This document shows, in pieces, positions 27,465 to 37,291 of a stretch of DNA of 52,329 bases (the stretch's first letter is position 1; every line of letters begins with the position of its first letter). The DNA lies in assembly GCA_030694935.1 (NCBI GenBank), contig JAUYUA010000025.1:1-52329 (forward strand). The letters run 5' to 3'. A model generated the notes under the pieces. The model had not been told where the DNA came from, ran no database searches, and was given only the letters and a program-made list of their open reading frames with translations. The DNA comes from Lutibacter sp. (GTDB lineage Bacteria; Bacteroidota; Bacteroidia; Flavobacteriales; Flavobacteriaceae). Made by a program: the position numbers and the translations under genes.

Positions 27465-27771
27465 ATTAAAAGCTTGGTTTCTTTTATAAGAATTTTCAAA
27501 AATAAACAATATTAATCAGTAAGTCGTTTTATAATCGTTTTTCCCTTATTTCAGGTTGTTAAATTTTTCTTAATTAGTTGCGTTAAAGTGTTTGTTTTTT
27601 GGCTTCAAATTACACGTTTGGCAATTTTACTTTAATAATAAATTCAAATTTCCTCGTAAAATAGTTAAAGAAATTATTCAAGAATACTAGGTATTTTATT
27701 CAGTTACTTTTATTATCTGCCATAATTGCATAGATTTGTTTTTTACTAAATAATGACGTTTAAAATTATTT
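27465..27771. promoter_or_regulatory. Divergent promoter region; -7 box TAGATTTG
   Basis: 307 bp between the divergent dsbD-like gene and the PUL regulator. A perfect TAnnTTTG box, TAGATTTG, is at 27731-27738, 33 bp before the regulator ATG; no clear -33 TTG at the right spacing. The nearby tttactaaataatgacg (27742-27758) resembles a block upstream of susC. Otherwise no gene seen. Confidence 0.45.
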
Positions 27772-30582
27772 ATGCGGCCTTTCAATAAGCTTAAATATTT
27801 CTATTGTTTTCTTCTTGCGGTTTTAATATCTCAACATATAAATGCGCAATATTCCCATTACATAAATAATTATACGCTCTATGAATACAAGGCAGGCAAC
27901 CAAAATTGGGACATTGCAAAATCTGCCGACGGGAATTTATTTGTGGCGAATAACAACGGACTTCTGGAGTTTGATGGGTTAAACTGGAATTTATGGGAAA
28001 TGCCCAATAAAACTACCATTCGGTCATTGTTGGTTTATCAGAATAAAATTTACGTGGGCTCGTATGAGGAATTCGGTTATTTCTCAAGAAACAACAAAGG
28101 CGCTTTAAAATACACTTCCCTGCTAAGTGTCCATAAGAAAATAAACGTATCAAAAGATGAAGAATATTGGCAAATAGTATTGCTGGGCGATGCAGTGGTA
28201 TTTCGGTCTTTTTTAAATATTCATATTTATAAAGATGGGAAAATTACCTCACACAATTTGTCTACTACCTTAATGTCTTGCGATGTGATAAACGGCAAAC
28301 TCTATGTTTCAACTTTAGAAAAAGGGATCTTTGTTCTGGAAAATCAAAAATTAAAACCTTTTTTTTATTCCGAAAAATTAAAAAACGAAAAGATTATTTC
28401 CGTAACATTAAAAAACAACAATCAATTTCTAATAAATACCGCTCTTAAGGGATCCTTTTTGTTGGATAATAACAACCTAATTCCTTGGCAAACCGAGATC
28501 AATCAAATTGTTAAAAAGCACCAGCTTAATAAATTTACACAACTGCCAAATGGGAATATGCTTTTTGGCACCATAAAAAATGGAATTTATATCACGGATA
28601 ATTTCGGTAAAATCCTATTCAACATCAACAAAGAAACCGGACTTATAAACAATACTGTATTGGGACAATTTGTGTCCGAAAACAATGAACTTTGGCTGGG
28701 ATTGGATAACGGAATTGCCTTTGTTGATTTGAATACGCCCAATTATTTTTACAATGATATTTCTGGCAAGCTAGGCGCTGTTTATGATATCATCAGTTAT
28801 AAAAACACCATTTATATTGGCAGCAATACCGGTTTGTATTTTATTGACGCTGAAGGCAAATTACAATTTATTGAAGGTTCTCAAGGGCAGGTTTGGGATT
28901 TAAAAGAAATAGACGGCGATTTGTTTTGCGGACATAATAACGGCACTTATTTGGTAAAGAACAACACCTTAAAACTTATTTCGGGCTATACCGGTGGCTG
29001 GGTAATCAATAAAGTGCCGGAACAAAAAAACACTTACGTTCAGGGAACTTATGCCGGTTTGGTGAGCTTTAAAAAAATAAATGGAGAATGGCAGGTAAAA
29101 CATTTGGGGAAAACCACCATCCCTGCACGATTTCTAGTTTTTGAAGATGAACAAACTGCTTGGATATCACACGCAAACAAAGGTTTGTACCGCGTTAAGT
29201 TTGATAAAAATTATGAGACAATTACTGAAATTAAAGATTACAATAAAAAAGGGCTCTGGTCCGATTATTTTGTGCGAATTTACAAACTCAAAAACACCAT
29301 TGCTTTTCACACCATAAAAGGCTGGCAAAATTATGAAACACTCATAGACAGCATTGTTCCCTACACTTTATTAAATGAAAAAATTGGCAAACAAGGATAT
29401 ATCATTTCCGAAGAAAACATTCCAGAAATTGCCTATAAAACAGAAAATTCCATCACTTTTGGTTCCTTTTTAAGTGAGTCAGAAAACATTTTAATTCCGA
29501 ATAAGTACTTCAAAAAAAGACTCATAACCGGTTATGAAAATATTTCTAAAATTAACGATTCAACTTTTGCCCTTAATTTATATGATGGATTTATGTTTAT
29601 TGATGCAGCCAAATTTTCAATAAAAGAAACCTTAAAAAAACCAACACTTGCTAAAATAATCATTAACAACCAAGCCATAGCGATTGATACAACCGAAATT
29701 TCACTCCCATTTCGAAACAATTCCATTGTCATAACAGTAAGTTCCCCGTTTTCCAAAGACCATAGTTTTGAGTATAAACTTTCAAGTCTGCATTTAAATC
29801 CGCCCTGGACTGAGTCTAAAAACGGTATTATGGAATTTGCGAATCTTTCTGACGGAACTTATCATTTAGCCATAAGAACCGTTGGTTACAACAAGGAAAA
29901 ATCGCCTGTTTTATCTTTGGAATTTACCGTTTTGTCACCTTGGTATAAAGGTACCTTAGGATTTATTATTTATGCCTTTATATTTATTATTGCTTCAGCT
30001 GTTATTTATTTTCTTTATAAAAAGAAGATTAGGAAAGAACAAAAGCTGCTTAAATTGATGTTTGAAGAAGCGCAGAAAAAATTATTGGAGGAACGAAAAC
30101 AAGAAAATGAAAAAGAAATTATTAGGCTAAAAAATGAATCCCTTAAAAATGAAATAAAACTTAAAAGCAAACAGTTGGCGAATACCGCGATGACTTTGGT
30201 TAAGAAAAATGAAACATTGTTGCATTTAAAAGACGAATTGCTTTCCAATAAAAATAATTTTACCAATCAGTATTCCTTTAAAAAATTCATAAAACAAATA
30301 GACAATTCCATTGAACATGTTGACGGCTGGGAGCTCTTTGAATATAACTTCAACCAAGTCCATGAAGAATTTTTTAATCAATTAAAAGCCAGCTTTCCAA
30401 CTTTAACGCACAAAGATTTGAAAATTTGTGCCTATTTAAGAATGAATATGAGCAGCAAGGAAATTGCGCCGTTACTTAACATCTCCATTAGAGGCGTTGA
30501 AACAAACCGATATCGGTTAAAAATGAAACTTGGCATCACAAAAGAAGGCAGTCTTCGCGGTTTTTTACAAAATTTTAATTAA
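27772..30582 (+). CDS. Membrane-tethered propeller / Y_Y_Y / LuxR-HTH regulator of the PUL
   Basis: 936 residues. Signal peptide (ending HINAQYSHY); a large two-component-regulator-type beta-propeller (about 35-630, repeats like IYVGSYEEFGYF, LWLGLDNGIAFVD, IYIGSNTGLYFID); a Y_Y_Y domain (about 665-725, FSKDHSFEYKLSS...PWTES). One membrane helix at about 729-751 is followed by a coiled coil about 760-825 and a C-terminal LuxR-type helix-turn-helix about 874-936 (LTHKDLKICAYLRMNMSSKEIAPLLNISIRGVETNRYRL). No histidine kinase or receiver domain. It probably senses a glycan in the periplasm and signals to DNA while anchored in the inner membrane. It lies just upstream of, and in the same direction as, susC; I infer it regulates this PUL. 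Confidence 0.92.
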   Translation: MRPFNKLKYFYCFLLAVLISQHINAQYSHYINNYTLYEYKAGNQNWDIAKSADGNLFVANNNGLLEFDGLNWNLWEMPNKTTIRSLLVYQNKIYVGSYEEFGYFSRNNKGALKYTSLLSVHKKINVSKDEEYWQIVLLGDAVVFRSFLNIHIYKDGKITSHNLSTTLMSCDVINGKLYVSTLEKGIFVLENQKLKPFFYSEKLKNEKIISVTLKNNNQFLINTALKGSFLLDNNNLIPWQTEINQIVKKHQLNKFTQLPNGNMLFGTIKNGIYITDNFGKILFNINKETGLINNTVLGQFVSENNELWLGLDNGIAFVDLNTPNYFYNDISGKLGAVYDIISYKNTIYIGSNTGLYFIDAEGKLQFIEGSQGQVWDLKEIDGDLFCGHNNGTYLVKNNTLKLISGYTGGWVINKVPEQKNTYVQGTYAGLVSFKKINGEWQVKHLGKTTIPARFLVFEDEQTAWISHANKGLYRVKFDKNYETITEIKDYNKKGLWSDYFVRIYKLKNTIAFHTIKGWQNYETLIDSIVPYTLLNEKIGKQGYIISEENIPEIAYKTENSITFGSFLSESENILIPNKYFKKRLITGYENISKINDSTFALNLYDGFMFIDAAKFSIKETLKKPTLAKIIINNQAIAIDTTEISLPFRNNSIVITVSSPFSKDHSFEYKLSSLHLNPPWTESKNGIMEFANLSDGTYHLAIRTVGYNKEKSPVLSLEFTVLSPWYKGTLGFIIYAFIFIIASAVIYFLYKKKIRKEQKLLKLMFEEAQKKLLEERKQENEKEIIRLKNESLKNEIKLKSKQLANTAMTLVKKNETLLHLKDELLSNKNNFTNQYSFKKFIKQIDNSIEHVDGWELFEYNFNQVHEEFFNQLKASFPTLTHKDLKICAYLRMNMSSKEIAPLLNISIRGVETNRYRLKMKLGITKEGSLRGFLQNFN

Positions 30583-30811
30583 TATCACCGCATTTTCTTA
30601 TAATAATAACAACATAAAACTACGTCATTACTACTTCATTTTATAATATTCGCATCGCTTTTTACTTAAAAAATAACGCACTCTACAATACGTCTATCAG
30701 AAAAAAGTAGTTTTTTAAATTCCTATGACGTAACTAAAGTGTATAGCTGTTTATAAAAAGGGTGCATAAACTTATTAACTTTAACAATTACTTAACATTA
30801 AATTAATTTAA
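30583..30811 (+). promoter_or_regulatory. Upstream region of the PUL (susC leader)
   Basis: 229 bp without a gene. It holds TACGTCAT (30621-30628) and its inverted copy ATGACGTA (30725-30732), about 100 bp apart, and ctttttacttaaaaaataac (30658-30677), which resembles the region just before the regulator's start. These are candidate binding sites; no exact TAnnTTTG box was found. Confidence 0.4.
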
Positions 30812-33800
30812 ATGAAAACAAAAATAATTTATGCCTTATTATTCCTTCCTTTCTTAATTTTTGCTCAGGAAAGAACTGTTTCAGGTAAAGTTACTTCATC
30901 AGATGGAGTGCCAATTCCTTCGGTAAATGTTTTAATAAAAAATACCGCTAAAGGAGTTATAAGTGATTTCGACGGAAATTATAGCATTGCCGCCAAACTA
31001 AATGATGTCTTGGTATTTAGCTACGTTGGGATGAAACCTAAAGAAATTATAGTTGGAGCGGCTAACATTATTAATGTACTGCTTGAAGACAGCGCGGAAA
31101 GTTTGGAGGAAGTTGTGGTTATAGGATATGGTAAAATGAATGTTAAAGATTTAACCTCTTCCATAACAACTATTAAGGCTGAAGAAATTTCAAAAACACC
31201 CACTGGTTCAGCTATGCAATCTTTACAGGGTAAAGTTGCAGGTTTACAGGTTGTGAGCGTTGGTAGCCCCGGTGATAGCCCAACAATTCGTGTACGCGGT
31301 ATTGGCTCTTATCCAGGAAGCGGAAGCACAGCGCCTCTATATGTGGTTGATGGAATGTTTTTTGACAATATTGATTTTTTAAACACTTCCGACATTACAT
31401 CCATTTCTGTTTTAAAAGATGCTTCTGCGGCAGCAATTTATGGTGTTAAAGCTGCAAATGGGGTGGTATTGATAGAAACCAAATCTGGAGGTTTTAACAA
31501 AAAAACTGAAATTGTGTATGATGGTTATTCCGGCGTGCAGATTGCCCAAAATGTTTTAAAAATGGCAAATGCAGAACAGTTTACAACAATGGCTTTAGAA
31601 TCTGGATCTGCCGCCGACGTAAGTTTTATTGCAAATGCAATGCAACGATATGGCAGAAGCAGAATAAATCCAAACGTGCCAGACGTAAATACAGATTGGT
31701 ATAAAGAAATTCTTCGCCCAGCCTCCATACAAAATCATAGTATCAGCATTTCTGGCGGAAGCGAAAAAGCGACTTATGCAATTGGCACAAATTATTTTAC
31801 CCAAGAAGGTATCTTAGACACCAAAAATGAATATGAACGTTTTAATCTTCGCTCAAAAATAGATTTTAAAGCAACTGATTGGCTTACTGTAGGAGGAAAT
31901 ATGATATTAAGTAACGCCACAAAGTACAGCCCTGAATCAAGTGCCTGGAATCAGGCCTATTTTGCCGTACCAATATTGCCAATTTACGACGAAGCCAATA
32001 CAGCGGCATGGCCAATAAATTATGCCAGTGCCCAAAGCATCGGATATCGAAATGGCCAAAACCCTTTTCCTGCATTAGAATTCAATAACAATAGATTAAA
32101 AAACAGAAAAATTTTAGCCAACTTTTACATGGAATTCAACTTGATTCCTAAAAAGTTAACCTTTAAAACAACTTATAACCACAGTTTCGCTTCTTTAGAC
32201 TCAAGAAATGTAGAACTGCCATACTATATTACCGTTGGATTTCAAAGACCTATCTCCTCAGTTACAAAAAGATTTGAAACTTTTTCTAACCAAATTTGGG
32301 ATAACGTGCTAACCTACACCAATAGTTTTGGAAAACATAACTTAACCGCAATGGCAGGGGCATCATATAGAGATGACGCTTGGGATATGCTAACCGCAAG
32401 AGGCGAAGAAATTCCATCAATAGATCAAGAGGTTGCTTGGTATATAAGCCAAGCAGGAACAATTAATGTTGAAAGCGTAAGAGATGACGGAAGCAGACAA
32501 TATGGACTTTCCTATTTTGGAAGGGTAGCTTATAATTTCAATGACAAATACTTGTTATATGGAACTTTAAGAGCGGATGGTTCTTCAAAATATCAAGAAA
32601 AATGGGGGTATTTTCCTACAATTGGTGCAGGATGGGTTCTTTCAGAAGAAAGTTTTATGAAAGATAACGGTATGTTTGATTATTTAAAATTACGTGCAAG
32701 TTGGGGCCAGCTTGGAAATAGCAATGTTCCGGCAAGCGATGGCGCAAACACAACCAGTGTGGTTGACACCGCAATTGATGGTGTGCTTGTTTCTGGAACC
32801 GTGGCTTCAAGTACTTTTTCTTCTTTGAAATGGGAACTTACCGAAGAAATAAATGTTGGGATTACCTCAAGATTGTTTGACGACAGACTGTCTGTTGATG
32901 CTGACTATTTTATTCGTGATACCAAAGAAGCCGTGATACCTGTTGGATTTCCTTTAGTTGCAGGAACCGTAAATAAAAGTGTAGGCTCTATAAGAAACTC
33001 CGGGTTTGAACTTGCCTTGAATTGGAACAGTAACGTAACAGATGATTTTAGATATACTGTTGGCGCAAACATTTCAACCTTAAAAAATGAAGTCCTTGAC
33101 CTATATGGACAGGAATATATTGATGGCGGTTCCGCTGAATTCCGTCAAAGATCTTATGTTGGTGAACCTTTACTTGCCTTTTATGGGCGTGAAGTAATTG
33201 GTGTATATCAAAATGCAGCCCAAGTTCAGGCTGACCCTGCCGCTGTTGCAAATGGATTGGTTCCTGGAGATTTAATCTATAAAGATCAAAATGGGGATGG
33301 ATTAATTGATGACGGTGACCGTGTAATATTAGGCTCCTTTCTGCCATCATTTATGTACGGCATGAACCTTGGTTTTACCTATAAAAACTTTGAATTTTCA
33401 ACAAGTATGATGGGACAAACAGGAAATAAAATTTTAAACCGTAAACGTGGCGAATTAATTTGGACATCAGACGGAAATATAGATGCTGACCTTGCAATTA
33501 ACCGTTGGCACGGTGAAGGAACCTCCAATTCCTACCCATCATCAGCCGGATTAAGAAAAGGATGGAACCAAAAAATGAGTGATTTCTTTGTTGAAGACGG
33601 CTCATTTTTTAGAGTGCAAAACATTCAGTTGGCTTATAACATTAAAAAAGGAAATCAGCTCTTTGGCGCTCAAATGCCCGACATAAGGCTTTCTTTAACT
33701 GCTGAGCGTCCTTTTACTTCTTTTAGCTACAACGGCTTCAATCCTGAGGTATCAGATGGTATAGATACACAAACATATCCAATTCCTGCAGTTTATACGC

Positions 33801-33823
33801 TAGGGGTGAATATTAAAATTTAA
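30812..33823 (+). CDS. SusC/RagA family TonB-linked outer-membrane protein
   Basis: 1003 residues. Signal peptide (MKTKIIYALLFLPFLIFAQ), CarboxypepD-like domain about 20-105 (TVSGKVTSSDGVPIPSVNVLIKN), SusC hallmark after it (ESLEEVVVIGYGKMNVKDLTSS), plug with VAGLQVVSVGSPGDSPTIRVRGIGS and VDGMFFDNIDFLN. The barrel runs to the C-terminus (TYPIPAVYTLGVNIKI). With the SusD protein 18 bp downstream it forms the lidded glycan importer. There is no N-terminal STN domain, so anti-sigma signalling is not expected, in line with the LuxR-type regulator. First gene of the PUL transcription unit. Confidence 0.97.
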   Translation: MKTKIIYALLFLPFLIFAQERTVSGKVTSSDGVPIPSVNVLIKNTAKGVISDFDGNYSIAAKLNDVLVFSYVGMKPKEIIVGAANIINVLLEDSAESLEEVVVIGYGKMNVKDLTSSITTIKAEEISKTPTGSAMQSLQGKVAGLQVVSVGSPGDSPTIRVRGIGSYPGSGSTAPLYVVDGMFFDNIDFLNTSDITSISVLKDASAAAIYGVKAANGVVLIETKSGGFNKKTEIVYDGYSGVQIAQNVLKMANAEQFTTMALESGSAADVSFIANAMQRYGRSRINPNVPDVNTDWYKEILRPASIQNHSISISGGSEKATYAIGTNYFTQEGILDTKNEYERFNLRSKIDFKATDWLTVGGNMILSNATKYSPESSAWNQAYFAVPILPIYDEANTAAWPINYASAQSIGYRNGQNPFPALEFNNNRLKNRKILANFYMEFNLIPKKLTFKTTYNHSFASLDSRNVELPYYITVGFQRPISSVTKRFETFSNQIWDNVLTYTNSFGKHNLTAMAGASYRDDAWDMLTARGEEIPSIDQEVAWYISQAGTINVESVRDDGSRQYGLSYFGRVAYNFNDKYLLYGTLRADGSSKYQEKWGYFPTIGAGWVLSEESFMKDNGMFDYLKLRASWGQLGNSNVPASDGANTTSVVDTAIDGVLVSGTVASSTFSSLKWELTEEINVGITSRLFDDRLSVDADYFIRDTKEAVIPVGFPLVAGTVNKSVGSIRNSGFELALNWNSNVTDDFRYTVGANISTLKNEVLDLYGQEYIDGGSAEFRQRSYVGEPLLAFYGREVIGVYQNAAQVQADPAAVANGLVPGDLIYKDQNGDGLIDDGDRVILGSFLPSFMYGMNLGFTYKNFEFSTSMMGQTGNKILNRKRGELIWTSDGNIDADLAINRWHGEGTSNSYPSSAGLRKGWNQKMSDFFVEDGSFFRVQNIQLAYNIKKGNQLFGAQMPDIRLSLTAERPFTSFSYNGFNPEVSDGIDTQTYPIPAVYTLGVNIKI

Positions 33824-33841
33824 AAATTAAAAAATATCATT

Positions 33842-35374
33842 ATGAAATTTATAAATAATTTTACAAAACTCGCATCCATAGCTATCGCGCTATTGTTTGC
33901 ATCTGCCTGTAATGACAATTTAGATGAACTGCCGGAAAACAGATCATTTACCGGAGATATAGATTATACCGTTTCATCTGACATGATTTTACCGCTAATT
34001 GGTGCCTATTCAGAATTTCAGTCTAGAGGCTGGGAAGAATTTCCGCTTATCGCTGTTAGGGGTGATGATGTGAATGCAGGAGGACTTGGAGACCAACAAG
34101 ATTATGCAGAAACAGATAAATTTAAGTACAATAAGGATTATTGGATGTACAATTCTGTTTGGCAAAACTATTATGGAGATGTTTTAGTGATGCACTCAAC
34201 TATGGAACAAGTTGAATTATATAAACAAAATGGAGGTAATGCAACGCTAGCAAACCAATACATTGCAGAAGCAAAAACACTGCGCGGATTTTTATTATTT
34301 CAACTGTCTCGGGTTTGGGGAGATGTATTCATAACAACAAGTTCAGATCCTTCAGACTTATTGGTAGCAAACGTTTCCTCTAAAGATGAAATAATGCAGC
34401 ATATTTCAGATCAAATGGACGAGGCTATTCCTTTATTGCCTGATATGAACCCAAACCAACGTACAGACATTAAAGGAGGCGTAACAAAATACACCGCCTT
34501 GGCAATAAAAGCTTTGGCAAACTTGGAACTAAAAAATTATCCAAAAGTTGCCGAAGCCACGTCACAAATTATTGCCTCCGGAAAATTTAATTTGGAGGCC
34601 GATTTCTACGAGCTTTTTAAATTAGACGGAAAACTGAATGATGAAAATTTGCTTGAGTTTCAATATTCCGATTTCGGACAGGGAGCGGGAAGCACTAAAA
34701 GTTATCTTTTTGCCTTCTTTGGCCCCGAAAACTGGACTCCTAGCGTTACTGGCGCAAGCAGCGGATGGGGATTTTATGAGCCTAGTTTAAAATATATTAA
34801 ATTTATGTTGAGCAGAGGAGAAACAGTTCGTTTAGAAACTAGCGTATTATTTACAAATAGAGGTATTGCTGAAATAAAATCGGATCCTAATTATGCAACA
34901 TTGCCTAGTTGGATTTCAAATACCACAAGAGATGGTGACAGAATAAACGATTATGCACGAGCGATGTTTGCAAGCGGGAAACATTATTTGCCATCAAACC
35001 AACTTACGACAGGCAGAACAGATTATGGAACCAATAAAAATTTTACCTGTATTCGATATGCTGAAATATTATTGATGCATGCCGAAGCATTGACAAATGG
35101 TGCCGCAGGTACTGGAATGACGGCAGACCAGGCTGTTAATGCAGTAAGATCAAGAGCTGGCTTAACGCCACTAACAGGAGTTTCAAACGCACAAGTTATG
35201 GACGAAAAATTTGCTGAATTGGCCATGGAATGGGGTACTCGTTATTATGACTTGGTACGACTTGGAAACTATAGTGCGCTTAGTTATGACGGAAGAACTT
35301 TTACGGAAAGTAAAATTTATCTTCCTTATCCTCAAGCGCAAGTTGATAAATTACCAATTTTACGAAGTAATTAA
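33842..35374 (+). CDS. SusD/RagB family surface lipoprotein
   Basis: 510 residues. Lipoprotein signal with acylation at C23 (FASAC), followed by NDNLDELPENRS, acidic as in Bacteroidota surface lipoproteins. SusD features: N-terminal TPR-like helices, VWQNYYGDVLVMHSTMEQVELYK, an AEAKTLRGFLLFQLSRVWGDV helix, and the C-terminal FTCIRYAEILLMHAEALTNGA...AVNAVRSRAGL region. It binds glycan and closes over the SusC barrel. 18 bp after susC and 30 bp before the LamG gene, so one mRNA is likely. Confidence 0.96.
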   Translation: MKFINNFTKLASIAIALLFASACNDNLDELPENRSFTGDIDYTVSSDMILPLIGAYSEFQSRGWEEFPLIAVRGDDVNAGGLGDQQDYAETDKFKYNKDYWMYNSVWQNYYGDVLVMHSTMEQVELYKQNGGNATLANQYIAEAKTLRGFLLFQLSRVWGDVFITTSSDPSDLLVANVSSKDEIMQHISDQMDEAIPLLPDMNPNQRTDIKGGVTKYTALAIKALANLELKNYPKVAEATSQIIASGKFNLEADFYELFKLDGKLNDENLLEFQYSDFGQGAGSTKSYLFAFFGPENWTPSVTGASSGWGFYEPSLKYIKFMLSRGETVRLETSVLFTNRGIAEIKSDPNYATLPSWISNTTRDGDRINDYARAMFASGKHYLPSNQLTTGRTDYGTNKNFTCIRYAEILLMHAEALTNGAAGTGMTADQAVNAVRSRAGLTPLTGVSNAQVMDEKFAELAMEWGTRYYDLVRLGNYSALSYDGRTFTESKIYLPYPQAQVDKLPILRSN

Positions 35375-35404
35375 TAGAATCTGAATATTAAAAACACAAA
35401 CGAA

Positions 35405-37132
35405 ATGAAAATATTAAAAAATATCTTTATTGGAATACTGACAGTCGTTTTTGCAATTTCATGTAACGACGGGATAGACGATATTACTCCAGTAAGTCCA
35501 GGGGCAGATGAATCCGCCCCTGTAATTAAGGTTAATTATCCTTTGGAAGGCACTAAAATTCAGGTGACAGATATTGTGACTTCCATAAATATTAAATTTG
35601 AAGTCATAGACGATATTGAACTTGGCTCAATTACAGTGTTTCTGGATGATGTAAAGATTGTAACCTACTCCAGTTTTAAAGATTACCGCCGTGCGGTAGA
35701 AGAGTATCTTTACGAGAACCTTACTAACGGTGAGCATGTATTAAAAATTACAGCAACCGACCTTCAAGGAAAAACAACAACCAAACTCGTCAACTTTATG
35801 AAAGTTTCACCGTACACCACCAAATACGACGGAGAAATACTTTATATGCCTTTTGATGGCGATTATTTAGATTTAATAAGTCTTAAAAGCGCCACAGTTG
35901 TTGGTACTCCCGGTTATGCCGGAGAAAGTGTGTTGGGGTTAAACGCCTTTGCGGGTGCAACTGATTCTTATTTGAAATTTCCAATGAATGATCTTAAAAA
36001 TAATGATTTTAGCGCCTCTTTCTGGTATAAAGTAAAAGCAACACCAGACAGGGCAGGAATTTTAGTTGTCGGAAACAATGTCCCTGAAAATCGCAACCAA
36101 GGATTTAGGTTGTTTAGGGAAGGAAATGCCACAGGGCAAAGAATAAAACTAAATGTTGGCACGGGAACAGGCGAAAGCTGGAATGACGGCGGCGTTATTG
36201 ATGTCACTGCCGGTGAATGGGTACATGTTGCATTTACAATTTCCCAAACAAAAAGCACCATCTATATAAATGGAATAGAAATGTTATCTGCTGCCATGTC
36301 TGCAGGAATTGATTGGACAGGTTGTGAAACCTTAACCATTGGTGCCGGAGGGGAAACTTTCAGTTACTGGGGTCACAAGTCCGATTTAAGTTATATGGAT
36401 GAATTGCGTATTTTCAGCAAAGCACTTACAGAAACAGAAATTCAAAACGTGATTACAGATGATTCTGGAAGCGTATTCTCTTACACGCCAAAATATGACG
36501 GGGAAACATTTTATATGCCTTTTGACGGAACAAATACAGAACTTGTTAGCGGTACAGAGCCTACAGTTGTTGGAACACCCGGTTTTGCAGGCCAAAGCGT
36601 CTTAGGCATCAGTGCTTATGCGGGAGCAACAGGCTCAAACCTAACGTTCCCAATTAGTGGATTATTTGGAAATGAATTTAGTGGGGCTTTTTGGTATAAA
36701 GTAAATGCAACACCAGACAGGGCAGGAATTTTAGTTGTGGGAAACAATGTTCCCGAAAATCGCAACCAAGGATTTAGATTGTTTAGGGAAGGAAGCGGCA
36801 CTGAACAAAGAATAAAAATAAATGTAGGAACAGGCACTGGTGAAAGCTGGAATGATGGCGGCGTAATTAATGTTTCTGCCGGCGAATGGGTTCACATTGC
36901 CTTTACAGTTTCCCAAACAAAAAGCACCATCTATTTTAACGGCGTAGAAAAACTATCCTCCACACTTTCAGCAGGTGTCGATTGGTTAGGCTGTGAAACT
37001 TTAACCATTGGTGCCGGAGGGGAAACCTTTAGTTATTGGAACCATTTATCTGATTTAAGTTTTATGGATGAATTACGTTTGTTTAACAAAGCACTTACTC
37101 CAGAAGAAATTCAAGCCATTATGAATGAGTAA
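35405..37132 (+). CDS. Surface lipoprotein with Ig-like domain and two LamG/ConA-like domains
   Basis: 575 residues. Lipoprotein signal, C20 (FAISC) followed by NDGIDD, a surface-export type sequence. An Ig-like domain follows (about 38-135: PVIKVNYPLEGTKIQVTD...VLKITATDLQGKTTT). Two LamG jellyroll domains come next (about 140-360 and 363-575), each with ILVVGNNVPENRNQGFRLFREG, GTGESWNDGG and ETLTIGAGGETFSYW. The two copies are offset by 223 residues (669 bp). The protein sits where SusE/F-type surface glycan-binding proteins sit, so a binding role is likely. No catalytic residues recognised. Confidence 0.88.
   Translation: MKILKNIFIGILTVVFAISCNDGIDDITPVSPGADESAPVIKVNYPLEGTKIQVTDIVTSINIKFEVIDDIELGSITVFLDDVKIVTYSSFKDYRRAVEEYLYENLTNGEHVLKITATDLQGKTTTKLVNFMKVSPYTTKYDGEILYMPFDGDYLDLISLKSATVVGTPGYAGESVLGLNAFAGATDSYLKFPMNDLKNNDFSASFWYKVKATPDRAGILVVGNNVPENRNQGFRLFREGNATGQRIKLNVGTGTGESWNDGGVIDVTAGEWVHVAFTISQTKSTIYINGIEMLSAAMSAGIDWTGCETLTIGAGGETFSYWGHKSDLSYMDELRIFSKALTETEIQNVITDDSGSVFSYTPKYDGETFYMPFDGTNTELVSGTEPTVVGTPGFAGQSVLGISAYAGATGSNLTFPISGLFGNEFSGAFWYKVNATPDRAGILVVGNNVPENRNQGFRLFREGSGTEQRIKINVGTGTGESWNDGGVINVSAGEWVHIAFTVSQTKSTIYFNGVEKLSSTLSAGVDWLGCETLTIGAGGETFSYWNHLSDLSFMDELRLFNKALTPEEIQAIMNE
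36029..37040 (+). repeat. Recent internal duplication of the LamG domain (669-bp offset)
   Basis: Blocks at 36038-36123 and 36707-36792 differ at only a few bases (for example ttagttgtcgg/ttagttgtggg). tcccaaacaaaaagcacc at 36241 recurs at 36910, and accattggtgccggaggg at 36337 recurs at 37006. Mixed very similar and diverged segments suggest duplication followed by gene conversion or purifying selection. Confidence 0.85.
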
Positions 37133-37155
37133 TGGTTGGTTGAAAAAATAGGGAT

Positions 37156-37198
37156 ATTGTATTTCCAATAAAAGGTTGGTCTTTTTTGGAAATACAAT
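37156..37198 (+). terminator. 13-bp hairpin between the LamG and first GH144-like genes
   Basis: ATTGTATTTCCAA (37156-37168) and TTGGAAATACAAT (37186-37198) pair perfectly around a 17-base loop, followed by ttctttataaaaaaaa rather than a clean T-run. It lies in a 159-bp gap inside an otherwise tightly packed locus. It could be a partial terminator or an mRNA processing/stability element that sets SusCD-LamG above the enzymes. Confidence 0.6.
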
Positions 37199-37291
37199 TT
37201 TCTTTATAAAAAAAATAATTTTTGTTGGCATTTATCTTTAGTTGAATTCTCCATTGAATACAACTAAAAATAAAAAAGGAGTAAATAATTT

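Noticed and set aside
27772-30582. Hybrid two-component sensor
   Set aside because: Propeller and Y_Y_Y are present, but there is no HisKA/HATPase or receiver domain; the C-terminus is a LuxR-type helix-turn-helix.
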